Below are positions 1-12,900 of a DNA stretch of 64,000 nt, in pieces. The position numbers and the translations under genes were made by a program. Position 1 is the first letter of the stretch. The number at the start of each line of letters is the position of its first letter. Under the pieces are notes generated by a model. That model did no database searches. It had not been told where the DNA came from and saw only the letters and a program-made list of their open reading frames with translations. The stretch is taken from contig NC_068576.1 in the NCBI RefSeq assembly GCF_025698545.1, positions 54,410,094 to 54,474,093 of the forward strand. Reading direction: 5' to 3'. The DNA is from Gossypium raimondii (taxonomy: Eukaryota; Streptophyta; Magnoliopsida; Malvales; Malvaceae).

Positions 1-700
1 TGCTTGTGGTTGATGGAAAATATATACTGCACATTATGGTTTTCTCTCCTTTTCAAGTTTTACAGGTTTTGGTCTTTTGGATTGAAACATGTCAGATAGC
101 TAACTAAAGCCTGTGTCTATTCCAGATTTCAGAGATCATCTCTCGTTTTGAGCGCAAAGGGTTCAAGCTTGTGGCTATCAAGTTGGTGGTTCCTTCAAAG
201 GAGTTTGCCCAGAAACATTATGATGACTTGAAGGAAAGACCCTTTTTCAATGGCCTGTGCGAATTCCTCAGCTCTGGCCCTGTTCTTGCCATGGTAAAAA
301 GAAACTAGAAACCTTATCATCTCTTCGTATTTGCTTCAGGCCGAGCTAAGCTAATCTCATTCACATGCAGGTCTGGGAAGGAGAGGGGGTGATCAAATAC
401 GGCCGGAAACTCATAGGAGCAACAGATCCTCAAAAATCAGAGCCTGGAACCATCAGAGGTGATCTAGCCGTGGTTGTCGGAAGGTATAAGCTTTTGTTGT
501 TACTTTACGTAAGTTTTTACATTGCATGAACTTGTTCACCATGGATATGAGCTTGAGTTGTTCTTTTGCTGTGCAGGAATATAATTCATGGGAGTGATGG
601 TCCTGAGACTGCCAAGCATGAAATCAACTTGTGGTTCAAGCCACAAGAGTTGGTTAACTATACAAGCAACGCTGAGAAATGGGTCTATGGAAACAACTGA
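1..700 (+). CDS. NDPK3: Nucleoside diphosphate kinase 3 (3' part)
   Basis: Transfers the gamma phosphate from ATP to other NDPs; the NDPK3 type is organellar (mitochondrial intermembrane space or plastid) in plants. The window opens inside an intron. Three coding exons follow at 126-293, 371-483 and 577-700, with clean GT-AG borders. They encode about 116 residues: the helix starting [19 protein letters not shown], the KERPFFNGL segment, [20 protein letters not shown], and the active-site histidine in [15 protein letters not shown]. The C-terminus EKWVYGNN resembles NDPK3 rather than cytosolic NDPK1. The transit peptide, which would confirm location, lies outside the window. The stop is TGA at 698-700. 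Confidence 0.93.
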
Positions 701-1312
701 TGAGGGCATCTTTTTTCAAGTTAATCAGTAGTAGTTCAGGAAAATTTAGTCCCACATCAGGTGTGGGTTAGAGGCATAATTTTTAGAATAAATGCGTTTT
801 ATGGAGGTGAGGAGCATTGAGCCAAAAGCTTTGATGTTTGTCATAGTTAAACTAGTGCTCGAAAAATAATATATATTTTTTCTTCAAACTCAAAATAATA
901 ATCCCTTTCACCTGTTTAATATAGAGTGGAAATACTGCACTTTTCCCATTTAATTATTTCTCCTTGGGCTTAAGTTTTTGAACTTGTTTTGATAAGGGAA
1001 TGACTATTATAATGTTATTTTTAAGTCCATGGGTAAAAACCGGTGTTCCCTACTTCCCTTGTCTATGGATAAGTCAACCTTCATAGAAAATTTTACTTAT
1101 TTAAGTTGATAATATTTGTAAAATGAATAAAACAATAAACTATCAATTTTAAGAGTTGCGGTGTGATAATTGTTTAAAAATCGTGGCACTTTAATTAGTC
1201 ATCTTTAATTGACGTAATAATTATGTTTGACAAAGGCGGACTCGAAATTAATTATATTTAAATAATCAGTGATTGGACTTTAATAACAAACTTGAAATCC
1301 GCCAAGCCAACC
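701..1312. other. Intergenic region
   Basis: Holds the NDPK3 3' UTR, then AT-rich spacer and the promoter of the next gene. No other gene is visible. Confidence 0.6.
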
Positions 1313-1320
1313 TATATAAA
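1313..1320 (+). promoter_or_regulatory. TATA box of UIEF-like gene
   Basis: TATATAAA lies about 660 bases upstream of the ATG. A 5' UTR intron follows, with donor GTAAGT at 1514 and acceptor CTTCAG ending at 1888. The transcription start is probably near 1345. The promoter and leader look intact although the coding part is damaged. Confidence 0.5.
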
Positions 1321-1974
1321 TGCCAGTTTCTACATGCTCAGTTCACTCGTTTTGCTGTTAGCGTAACGGCCAAGCATCTAAAGCCTTCAAACACAAATTT
1401 CCCCTTTATTTCCTGCTTCGAAAACCCAAACCCCTAGGGTACCCGGGAATTCCTTTCGCATTCCTCGTCAAAGCTCCTCGTTAGATCTCTCTCTTTCCTG
1501 GAAAAAAAAGAGGGTAAGTTTCTCTCCTCGAATCCTTTGCATTTTTCTTGCATCCCTCTCATATGATCTGCAAATTTGTATATTAATTGTTTGTTTGGTG
1601 AGTTATTTTCCCGTGTAAACCTTACTCGGTTGTCTAGGCTTCTTTTTCCCTTTTTTTTATTAACTTTTTTTGCGGATTTATTTGTTGGTTTGGTGAGTGG
1701 TGACTGAGGGTTTTTGTTTTTATTATTATTAATTCTCTTACATTTTGGTTTCTTAATTTTAATCTTTTACGTAGCAAAGTGATAAATTATATCGTGGAAG
1801 TTATTTATCATGTAAATTTTATTTTAGAATCTCTTGAAAAGGCTTTCCCTATTTCCTATGTGAGTATATTGTGTGTTTCTCACTTCAGATTGAACTGCCT
1901 TTTATTAATTTTTTTATTATTTCAAATTATCTTCATCAACTGATTTGGATTATAAAACCTGTTTACTTTGTCAT

Positions 1975-2630
1975 ATGGAGGCTAATCCACTTACAAGTGA
2001 AGCAATAGCTCTCACAGAAAAGAAAATGAACATGACACTGGGTGAGCTATTAGCTGTTTGGTCCTTCTTAAAGTTATGTTCTTTAAGGGGAAAATAGTCT
2101 TCTGAATTTCCTTTTTTTTTTTATATGGACATAGATGACATCATTAAATTGTCAAAAAAAAAAAAACTTAAAATAAAGTCAAGAAGCAGCAAAGTCTACC
2201 TGTATGAATTTTCTTACTCAAGATCATATTGTCACTGCATGACGGAATTGATATTCTTATCTATTTTTATTTTCTTTAACATCAGAATAAAAGCCACAAA
2301 CCTGTGAGTAATGCTGCTAAAGAGAAGGCTTTTAAGGTTCGACAGTATATGGACTCGTGTTCCTCTCTTAGACGGGTCTGTGGTTTTTAATTTTTTTCCC
2401 GTTGATAAATTTCTAATGTACTTGGTCCATATGTTAATTAGGAAACCTTTTTCTTTCTCCTTTATGTTCCATGGTTTATCAGGGGGTTCTAGCTCAAAGA
2501 AGGTCAAATATCCAGGGAAATCGATTTCCCTTTACTGCTGAGGCTTCACGTAGAGCTGCAGTTGCCCCTCTTCGGTCTGGAGCTTTTAATGGTAGCAGAG
2601 CTGCAGAGTGTCTAATTTGAACAAACCAAG
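1975..2630 (+). pseudogene. Half-length UAP56-interacting export factor-like copy
   Basis: The start matches plant UIEF-type proteins (At4g10970 family), nuclear adaptors that bind the helicase UAP56 for mRNA export. The ATG at 1975 begins MEANPLTSEAIALTEKKM, and the exon junction 2041/2135 creates the UAP56-binding motif MTLDDIIKLSK. Later exons at 2286-2375 (NKSHKPVSNAAKEKAFKV) and 2483-2630 (GVLAQRRSNIQGNRFPFTAE) also match. Two lesions are seen. In the second exon the A-run at 2155-2166 shifts the frame relative to the best donor (GTATGA at 2202); a weak donor at 2194 could avoid this. Near 2608 one base seems missing, giving a TGA at 2618-2620, while the next frame continues VSNLNKPR. 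The C-terminal half of the family is not found downstream. It is a pseudogene or a severely shortened protein. Confidence 0.7.
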
Positions 2631-3976
2631 GTATATGGATTTCAAATAGCTCATATTGTTGCTTTATGTGAGCAGCTATTGTTTCTTAGAACTGGAATTG
2701 TTGCAACTGCAAGAATTACTGCCCATGTAATGGCTGTTTTCTGTCTTTGAATTATTCCAGGTAAATCATGGATCTTCTACAATATTGATGACCTGTGGAA
2801 TATGGTCCTGATAACTTATATCCAATTGCATGCTATGTGGAACTCCCAAAATTTGACAAATTTCTTGTGGGAAGAGTTGCCAAATTTGGGATTATCTTGA
2901 AGTGTTTGGCTTTTGTTATTCAGACTACCCAAAGTAGTATGCTTGTAGCCTGAGCTTTGTATCTGTGGTGTGCAAGATCCTTAATCTGGTTAAGTGGTTA
3001 GTACTTTGGAATTAGTTTTCTGCCTCTTGGTTTGCATATTGAAGGATCAAGTAGCAGGTGTGATGCGTTTGAAGAGGATGAATTTAGAAACACGACACCA
3101 TGTTTGATGATTACAATTGTGCAGGAGCTGTAAACGTGCATTCACTAGATTAATATCGTTCCTTTAGGTGGCTTGTTACATGATTGGAGGACAAGCTCTT
3201 CATTTGTCTGGAAATGTTAATTGGGTAGTGTGTGTCCCAATGGGTTCTGTAGTTTCTTCTGCTGGGTCTTTCCTTTGATTTTGGTTTTCCTTATCAAGTT
3301 GTTTTGATCACTTTTGATTCTTTGATGGCTATAGTCATTGCGAGGCTGCATTTCTTCAATTTGCACTACTAGTTTTTACTAGTCTCGAGGCATGTGATTT
3401 ATCTTATGAGCGCTTTTTTTGTTTGGTCCACTGTTGATGCTTCATCTCTCATCATTTCTAGGATCTCTTACCTGCTAAATTTCCTCGGTCAAACTACTGA
3501 TTGATTGACACCATGATATTCAATTTAAAATTGACAATTTTTGGCAAAGAGAATATTCTGCTGCCTCTGGTGCCTTGTTGAGATATATTTGAGCTAGAAA
3601 TAATGAAGCAGGAAGAATATTAGATTGGGGAATGCTGAAAGGGTTAAATCGATTTTATCAACTTGTTTAGATGTAAATTTAACATGTATTACTGAAACTT
3701 TGGTGGCATCGAGGACTGTGTTGATTTTCTTCACGAGGCTGGATTTAATATCCCCTTGAAAATGGACTATAAAGCTAGTGGAGTCTGCGGAAAATGGCAC
3801 TTTTATATAGTTTTAAACATCACGCTTTGAATTGAAAATGCACTTTTATAATGTCAAAGTTGATATTTTTAGGTCAATTTTTTACTTAACTATTTTAAAT
3901 AATTTAATTGATTAAATAAGATTAAAAAAAAAGGATCAGAATTGGATTTCTTTTAAGATTATCCCAATGGCCGCTT
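2631..3976. other. Intergenic region after UIEF-like copy
   Basis: Moderately AT-rich unique-looking sequence with many stops in all frames. I searched for the missing second half of the UIEF-like gene (a segment like QTLDSLFANMKEQR) and did not see it. Confidence 0.5.
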
Positions 3977-4049
3977 GGGGGTGTAGCTCATATGGTAGAG
4001 CGCTCGCTTCGCATGCGAGAGGCACGGGGTTCGATTCCCCGCACCTCCA
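3977..4049 (+). tRNA. tRNA-Ala (anticodon CGC), copy 1
   Basis: A 73-nt cloverleaf. Acceptor arm GGGGGTG pairs with CACCTCC, discriminator A. The anticodon stem CTCGC/GCGAG encloses TTCGCAT, so the anticodon is CGC (Ala, codon GCG). The T arm contains GGTTCGATTCC. There is no intron. A T-run at 4056-4066 is a pol III terminator. Confidence 0.95.
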
Positions 4050-4127
4050 TTAAGCTTTTTTTTTTTTAATACTGTAGCTTTTTAGATCAATAGATGAAAA
4101 ACATAATAAAAGTTATGAAAAGCCAAT

Positions 4128-4200
4128 GGGGGTGTAGCTCATATGGTAGAGCGCTCGCTTCGCATGCGAGAGGCACGGGGTTCGATTCCCCGCACCTCCA
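4128..4200 (+). tRNA. tRNA-Ala (anticodon CGC), copy 2
   Basis: Base-for-base identical to the copy 151 bases upstream; the flanks do not match. A T5 run at 4202-4206 can terminate pol III. It lies 200 bases before the ATG of the next protein gene on the same strand. Confidence 0.95.
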
Positions 4201-4399
4201 GTTTTTAAACGCGAACACCAAACATGCACAGTGCAAACAAAACGATCCTTTTCCCATCCAATTTGTCCTCTGAACCTCTCGTTCCTCATCTTCTTTTTTT
4301 GGTCCAAAGTTACACCCCAAAAAATAGAAAGAAAAAAAAAAAGTTTAAACGGAAATCAAGTGCATACACTCAAATTCCAGTTCTAAGCAGAGGCTAAAA

Positions 4400-7300
4400 A
4401 TGAGTCTGAGCTTAGCTTCTTCACCATGGCTGTCTCGCTTTTCCCCTCCGAACACTAAATTTCCCGACTATTATTCTCCAAACAACTTCACTCTCTTTTC
4501 CCTCCTTTTACGCTCTAATCCCCTTTCTTCTCTCAAAACCAACGGCCCTTTCAAACTCAAAGCTTCCTTAAACGAAACCCAATCAAACGGTGTCGTTAAG
4601 GAGGAGGAAACCTTCGGTTTAGACGAGGCGCTACTGAGCAGAGTCTCGGCTACTAAAGATGCTGACGAAGCACTCGAAATGATCGCTCAAAGTCAGAGCG
4701 AAAGCCGTGAACAACTAAGCGGCGGTGTCGTAAGTGTTTCTGATTGTCGTTTGATAATAAACGCCGCGCTTGATAGTAACAATGCTGACTTGGCGTTGTC
4801 TGTTTTCTACGCCATGCGTTCCAGTTTCGACACAGGTTTTCTTTTTTCTTCCCCTTTACTGGTTGACTTTAAAACATGAAAAAAGAGTCTTTGTAATGTA
4901 GTTATTCGATTTTTTTTTGGTAATAGGTGTGAGTGAGAATAGGCCATTGGTTGATAGATGGAAATGGTCAAGACCCGATGTTGGGATTTACACTACATTA
5001 GTTCTAGGCTTGGCTACATTGTTAAGGGTCTCTGATGCTCTTAAAATGATCGATGATATTTGCCGAGTTGGAGTTTCTCCTGGTGAGGAGGTGTGGACCA
5101 AGTTCTTTCTTTGAACTTCTTTAGCTATAGGAAAAAAAAAGGTTTCTTTGGATCAATCTGAATGAAAAAAAATTCTGGATCTTTTTGTTTCTCTTTTGAA
5201 AGGTTCCTTTTGGGAAAGTTGTAAGGTGTCCCATTTGTTCCATTGCTGTTGGTGTTGCACAACCACAACTTGGAATTCAGGTAAATATCATTGTAGCTTT
5301 TTGAAAGGTTCCTTAAGTTATGGAGGCTTGAGCTGAAATATGTGCATCTTTTACTCAAGATTTTTGCTTTCTATATTTATACGTTTCTGCAGATTGTATG
5401 TTGTGCCAAATGTCGCTACAAGTATGAGCTTGTTTCTGGCAACATAATTAGTGTTGACTCAGAAGAAATCAGGTTGGTTTGTTTCTGTATATTTTACTTT
5501 CTGGGATGTTTGACTTTTCCCCAGGAGCTAGTTCTGACCTGCCATGGCATTTAACTTATAGCTTGGTTTGTGTTCATATCTCAGTCATCAAAGTTTAGTG
5601 ATGACTCTAATAAAAGAAAAATAGTGATCAAGTGTTTTTACTGAATAGTTGTGGCCTATATGATTCAGACCCTTCATTTTTCTTTGAAGTACTCGTGGCC
5701 TATGCCATTATGAATGCACTATGTTTATGAGTTGAATTAACTGACTATAAAGCAACAAATTTTATTTGCTCCATTTTGGTTTTAGTGTTGATAACACACT
5801 ATATTCGTGTATGGTGTTGATGCCGGGATATTCACTTTTGCTAAGGAACTCCTCCTGCCGAACGCAGCATGGAGATCCCAGCATGGAAAAGGGGGCTAAA
5901 ATCTCTGCAAATACTGAAACAAAGAGTTCCTGCTGCTGTTCATTCTATTCTGGTATATATTCACTACCTTGTTTAGCCATTCGGTTTTTCTGATTTGACA
6001 ATATGCTCTTTTGGATTCAAAACTTGGTTTTTGTATCATTCAGTGTGCTATTTGTTCATATTATTTATTTCATCAGTGATGACAAACTTCTTTTCCTTTC
6101 CCCCCTTCAAAATCCTCTCTGAACATTCTTTAATTAGTTCCACCTACATCCACATTGTAGGTACAAACCCCTTCTGGTGTGGCACGTACACACAGGTTTG
6201 CTACTGAAACAGTTGAGCTTCCTGCACAAGAAGGAGAAAGGGTAACCATTGCTTGTGCTGCTCCTTCAAATGTTTATAGAGAGGTCGGTCCCTTCAAGTT
6301 TAGTCCTAAGGCACCTAACTTTTACCCTGGGGAACCGATGTGCCTGACAAACCACAAAGATGGCAGGGAATCGCAATTACTAAGAGCCCCTGCAAAAGAT
6401 GGAAACACTTCCATACTTAAGCCTCAGTTTGTCATTCCACTACTCACTGTTCTGGCTGCTGGAGATGCTGCCTCAGGGGTAATAGACCCAAGCTTACCAC
6501 AATTGCTTTCAGTAGCTGCTGTAGGATCACTTGCTGTTGGAGCAACTTTAAATGCTGTCATTTTTCCACAATTAAATCTGGTAAGCTGCTATCTTGACTT
6601 GATTTCTTTTTTTGGTCAGCTATATTGACTTGATTTAGTTCTACCATTTGTCTACAAAACCTTAAAACCCTGTTATCATTGAGGTCCCTACCCTTTTTCA
6701 AGGCTACATCATTTAAACTATGTTTCTCACAACACTGTTTCTACATCATTTAAACGTTTCTTGCTCATGGCAATCAAGATAATTTAATTCAGCTCTGAAT
6801 CTGTTTCCACCATTTCTATGGAACCTGTTAAGGAAGAAAAAAGAAAAACAATTTTCTTGGACAGAATAAATGTACTCATTTAGTGATTGATGGTAACAGC
6901 TTCCTCAGAGATCAGTGGAAACAACTGCCATCAAACAGCAGCTGTTATCTCAGTATGATGTATTGCAGTCTCGCATCAGGGACCTAAAAGAAGCTGCTGA
7001 AAAAGAGGTACTATCAGGGACCTAAGACTATCTGTTAATCGCCTAGATATAAGTTGAAAGAATGTAATTTTCCAAATATGTTAGATAAATCACACTTCTC
7101 AATCAATCTGTTAGTCAATAGTGTTTATCTAAGTCAGTTCATCCTAGGGTGGCTTGATATTTAAGTCAAGAAGCTTGTTCATTTCTTGGTGTAGGTTTGG
7201 ATGCTGGCTCGCATGTGCCAATTGGAGAACAAAATTTTTGCTGTAGGAGAACCTTCATATCGGTGAAACTCTACACATTATAATTACTGTGTTCTTAATT

Positions 7301-7985
7301 AATTTTATGCCTACTGGTCTTAAAATAAACATCTTTTCCATCAGCCATCATCGTGTTATCTGATGGCTCATAGGTACTTGATTTTCAGTACGGTGGAACA
7401 ACGTTTCTTTGTTATCTTTTTCAGTGCCCGAAGAAGTAGAATCAAAAGGGTGCGGGAAGGCTTGGAGAATTCGCTCAGGGGAAGGATTGAACTTATTGAT
7501 AGTTTTGCAAGAGTAACTCTTTCTATTATCGAAACCTTAACAACTCTTCACTTATGTTTAGTTTTTATGACTGTATCATATTAATATATATGTGGTATTT
7601 TATACTCCTCAGATATCGTCAATGATTGAAATCGAGGTGGAAATGGACTCGGATGTTCTAGCTGCTGAAGCAGCAAGCAATGCAGTGAGCACTAAATCTA
7701 TATGTATCGTCTCTGCATTTAGCAAGCATATGTAGTAAGTAACAATTCTTTTTCTGTAGGAAACCATTGCTGAGCAGATACAACAAATCATGGAGCTTGA
7801 GAATCTTGAAGAGGCATGTTCCTATCTCTCAAAGCAATTTTCCTTTTATGTTCTTCAGCATGTCATTTGACTTTCAATTGATGTCTTCTGACATGTTTAT
7901 ACAGAAATGGAAACTCCAAGCCGAAGCAAATGACGAGGCTGAAAGACTACTTAGTTCCCAATCTATACCTACTGAACAGATTTAG
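4400..7985 (+). CDS. Putative plastid protein with PPR-like and Cys4 motifs
   Basis: Function unknown. Twelve exons: 4400-4835, 4927-5090, 5203-5280, 5393-5472, 5868-5952, 6161-6580, 6900-7007, 7195-7262, 7425-7512, 7613-7684, 7760-7813, 7905-7985 (1734 nt, 577 aa). The Ser-rich N-terminus (MSLSLASSPWLSRF) looks like a plastid transit peptide. Residues about 115-200 hold PPR-like helical pairs (DVGIYTTLVLGLATLL...DALKMIDDI). CPIC at about 209 and CAKC at about 230 form a Cys4 zinc-ribbon-like pair. Residues about 368-421 are hydrophobic and Ala/Gly-rich, probably membrane-inserted. The rest to about 560 is charged and coiled-coil-like. The intron at 7814-7904 starts with GC, not GT. I recall conserved single-copy plant homologues but no assigned name. 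The T-rich introns are typical of dicots. Confidence 0.85.
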
Positions 7986-9947
7986 ATATCCAACCAGTAA
8001 ATATTTGATTCAAGCGACACTCATTTTACATTGTTAAGCACCAAACCTGTGGATCGTTGTATGCTTTCTCCCTAGGACATTATTTTTTTGATTAGATCAG
8101 ACCAAAAGTCGAGGAATCAACATCAGGAACTAGATGTCAGACACCGATCCAAATACCCTTTGAAGCATTTCAATCAAATAATTGATGAGATGTGGGAAGA
8201 TGGTGGCAACAAAACATCAATATTCCTGGTCATATATCCAAGAGCTATTCCAACAACTTGCTGGATAAACTTGGTTCAAGCCTTACTCTTTATATGTTAA
8301 ATTCCATTTTTCTCTTGTATTAGATGAACTCATGGAATTCATTTTGGAACTTGTAAATTTTGCAGCAAATTGTATGTAATAATGTAAACAGATGAAGTAA
8401 TGGTGAAAGCCAGTGTTATGCTTGTCGTTTCCTTTATATATATAAAAATTCCAGGTCCAATGGCTTTATTGGGTTTGTAAATGGAAAAAAGGTTTCCTAA
8501 CTGCCCGGAAAATTCGAGGAGAATTACGGACAAATTTGGTTAGGTTTGATTCTTTTACTATTCGTATTCTGATTCTCTAATAAGGTAAATGATGCTATTC
8601 TAAAAGTTTAGTTTTAATTTGATAATTATTGAGCTAGGTTTGGGTTATTGGGTGAGTTAAAATTCGAGTTTAATAATACGCGGCTTGAATGGCTCATTAG
8701 TTTTATCGAGCTATTCAAGTTTTTTTTTTATTTTTAATATATATTTTAAATATTTTATATTGCCTATATTATTAATGCTAAATTTAATTATCAAATTAAA
8801 TCCGAGGGTTAATACGTATAAGCTTAATTGAGCTTGAACTTGAGTAGCTCAATCATATCTTGAATCAAGTTTAAACCTAAAAATAGATGTTCAATTGAGC
8901 TCGAGCTAAATATTAAGCTTCAAACTAATATTTGAACTTGGCTTAGTCTGATTACACCTTATCATTGTTATCGTAATATGTAAAATTCCTATTTTAAAAA
9001 GGTTTATAGAATATGATTATGGAAAACTCTCTTCTTTGTTTTACAATTGGTTTAATTTTCTTTTTTAACGTGAAATTCCATTTGTTAGTTTTTGTTTGTT
9101 TGGATGGATAATATTGAAATGCAAACCCTCCACTAGCTATATAATTTATTTAATCAGGAAAATGAATTGATTAATAATCCAAACGCTGCCGTATGTGATT
9201 ATGACTTTTGAGGGTCTGTCCCTCACCCTATAGACAAATATGAAAAACTAGAGGGAAAAACCAAACCTCGGGAACTCAGTGAGTATTTTGAATAGCCAAA
9301 CGCGTCTTTATTTTATAAGTGACAAACTAACATTTAGTCCTTAAACTCTATAGCATTTTTCAATTTGACCTCTGAACTTTTTTATTCACATTATTAGTCT
9401 TGAAACTCAATATTTTTTTTCCAATTTAATCTCTGAATTTGAATTCCGTTCTGGAGTAATTATATGCAACTTTGTGTCACATCAAAATTCTATATAAAAT
9501 CTAGAAAAAAGAAAAAATATAATTTATATAAAAAATCCAGGTGATAACATGGTGCATTCTCAAAATACCACGAAACCCAAGTTCAGGACCAAATTGAGAA
9601 AAGCTTCCAAGCTCTGAAACTAAATGTGGACCAGAAAAAAGTTTAGGGATCAAAATATTAAAAACTGTTAAGTTGAGGGACTAAAGGTTATTTTATCCCT
9701 ATTTATAAACTAACCGTTTAAATTCGTAAATCGTAGTTAACAAGTTTCCCCCGGCTTGCTGACTATCTTTGTCGTATTGACTCTCACCTTTTTCACTTTT
9801 AAACTTTAAAAAGCCAAGCCAAGCCGCGCGAGCTCTCCATTCTCCTTCCATTTCAAAACTTACTTAAGAAGTCTCTCTTCCCCTAACGGTTGGTCAGAAT
9901 CCGACGCCGTATTTAGTCTCCGGCATCGATTTTCGCTTGCCAAAGAA
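7986..9947. other. Intergenic region with dispersed-repeat debris
   Basis: 8640-8960 carries degenerate GAGCT/CTCGAG-rich repeat sequence. 9320-9700 carries a repeat of the kind with phrases like 'agggactaaa' and 'accaaattgagaaaa', common in dicot intergenic DNA. 9780-9947 is the DRP1A promoter and leader. No gene is seen. Confidence 0.5.
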
Positions 9948-12900
9948 ATGGAGAATTTGATTTCTCTTGTGAACAAGATTCAAAGAGCTTGCACGGCTCT
10001 CGGTGACCATGGAGAAGCAAGCGCATTGCCTACTCTTTGGGACTCTTTACCAGCAATCGCCGTTGTCGGCGGTCAGGTGAACAACACTCGATATTTTCCT
10101 TCTCTTTTCAATTGTAGTCAACTTTATTTTCTGAGTGATGAAATTTGAATTTCAAACAGAGTTCAGGAAAGTCTTCGGTGCTGGAAAGCATTGTAGGCAA
10201 GGATTTCTTACCGCGTGGATCCGGTAAATGAATAAATAAATTGCCGAATCGATCCGTCCTCGTTAAGAACTTGAGAAGTGATTTTTTTTTTTTTGGTTGG
10301 ATTAAAAATAAATGCAGGAATTGTTACTCGGAGACCTTTGGTGTTACAGCTTCATAAGAGTGACGAAGGAAGTAGAGAATACGCTGAGTTTCTTCACCTT
10401 CAAAGAAAAAGATTCACCGATTTTTGTAATCTTTTTTTATTCCTCTTGGCTTTCTTTTTACACACGTTTACTAGCAGCGAAGCTAGAATTTGAACTTTTA
10501 TCGTTTAATTTGTGTTATAGCCGCTGTTAGGAAGGAGATTCAAGATGAGACGGATAGAGAAACTGGTCAAACGAAACAAATCTCCAGTGTTCCAATTCAT
10601 CTTAGTATATATTCCCCCAACGGTATGTTCTGTTCGTTAACACGTATTCTTATGTTTTAGGCTATTTGATTGCTTGAAAATTTACATTTTACAAGCCCTT
10701 CTCTTATGTTATTGATTTTTTTTTTTTTAATTTGCTGCAGTTGTCAATTTGACTCTGGTTGACCTTCCTGGTCTTACGAAGGTAGCAGTAGGTGAGTTGC
10801 AGAAAAGCCTAGTTAATTAATTTTAAGAAATTTTCTTGCCTTATAATGCTTAAACCGTTGTAGCCTACTGTTATTGATTGACTGATATATGTATGTATAT
10901 ATATACAAAATTTTCACAGGACCTAAGATGTGTAATCTTCGAATTTGCTTTTTTCTTTGCCGTGGAAATTTCAATTATAATAACTATAGCATTTTACCAC
11001 TATAGCACTTTTAAGCCTCCTATCTTTGTTTTTTTTTTCTTCCCTCTCTTTTCGTTGCAATATTAATTAGCAGAGTTTTTGTTTAATTTGTATAATATTT
11101 TGTGAAATTCATGGATTATATTGCTAAATGCAGAGGGTCAGCCAGACACCATTGTGCAAGATATTGAGAATATGGTTCGCTCATATATTAAAAAGGTAAA
11201 ATGAACCTGCTCTTTTTTGTGCTAGTCCGGTGCTCCAGTTTTAAGAAATTTTACCTAAACATGATTTACAATTATGTTATGGCCGATTAGTTTTTATGAT
11301 TTACAAGGACCCAAATGTTTTGCATGAGTTTTACATTTACTGTAAATTGTTTCCTTCCCCTTTTTCCCACAATAACTTTGCTGTAATTTGTGGTTTATAC
11401 AAGAATGAGAGCTGAGTACTGTTGCACTATTTTTGTTTGGTGAACTTTTTATGCAGCCCAACTGTATAATCTTAGCTATTTCACCTGCTAATCAAGATCT
11501 TGCTACGTCGGATGCAATAAAAATCTCACGTGAAGTGGACCATGCAGGTAAACTTTTGCAATACCAGTTCATTCTATATTATTTTTTCCTTGTCATTCAC
11601 CTTAAAATTTTTATCCTAATTGTAGTTGTGATATTATGTCAAGTTATGGGTCATACTCATTATTATTGGTATAAACCTTTCAGGGGAGAGGACAATTGGT
11701 GTCTTGACAAAGATTGATCTGATGGATAAGGGTACTGATGCAGTTGATGTAAGTTGATTTATGCATTATTTACTGTCATGCAAAACATTTTAAAGTCTTC
11801 AGCAGAGGGTGCCTTGCGCATTGTCAATGTTCTGATGCACATTTTTATTGACTTAGATATTGGAAGGAAAATCTTATCGGCTGAAATTCCCTTGGATTGG
11901 TGTTGTGAACCGCTCACAAGCAGATATTAACAAGAATGTTGACATGATTGCTGCTAGGCGTAGAGAGCGCGAGTATTTTGCTAGTACACCAGAGTATAAG
12001 CACCTTGCTCAGAGAATGGGTTCTGAGCATCTTGCTAAGGTGCTCTCAAAGGTATAGTATACTAGTCACATTTGTGAATGCCTTTGTTTTTGTGAAAACT
12101 TTTGGATGCTTAATCTTCTCTTGCAAGGGACATCACGGTACTGGATTCAGTTCTACTTTTTATTCAATTGTATTAACCTAGTTGTACGGGTTAATGTCAC
12201 AGCATTTGGAAACTGTAATTAAGTCCAGAATCCCAGGCATTCAGTCCCTTATTAATAAAACAATTGCTGAACTTGAAACTGAACTGAGCCGCCTTGGAAA
12301 ACCTATTGCAGCCGACGCGGGTGTAAGTGTTCTCTTCCTGCTCACTCTCTTTGTATCTGTGTGTGGACTGTGGCGTTTGGTTTCCTTGAGCTTCCACTTT
12401 CAGTTGATTCTCAGTTATAAGTTCTTCGCAAATAGCTGATAGTTTAGTTACTTTTACAGGGGAAGTTGTACACAATCATGGAGATCTGCCGTCTTTTTGA
12501 TCAGAACTACAGAGAACATCTGGATGGAGTGTATGTATATAAACATGCTTTGTTCTTACCGTCTTTAAGTCATTTCAGTTTTGATTTCCATTGTTGTTTA
12601 CAGGCGTTCTGGTGGTGATAAGGTTTACAATGTTTTCGACAACCAACTTCCTGCTGCGTTACAAAGGTTGCAATTTGACAAACAACTGTCGATGGAGAAT
12701 ATTAGGAAGCTCATTACTGAAGCTGATGGATATCAACCTCATCTAATAGCTCCTGAACAAGGATATCGTCGTTTGATTGAATCTACTTTAGTTACTATCA
12801 GAGGTCCAGCTGAGGCCTCTGTTGATGCGGTATGAAATTAAATTTGAGATTTTCAGAATTGTTCAACTACAGCCTATTTTTACATTTTTCAAGTTGGATT

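Noticed and set aside
5342-5554. Apparent 70-codon gene on the plus strand
   Set aside because: It is exon 4 of the plastid-protein gene (5393-5472) read through into its intron.
8088-8300. 70-codon frame after the plastid-protein gene
   Set aside because: It lies in the probable 3' UTR and has no family match or splice support.
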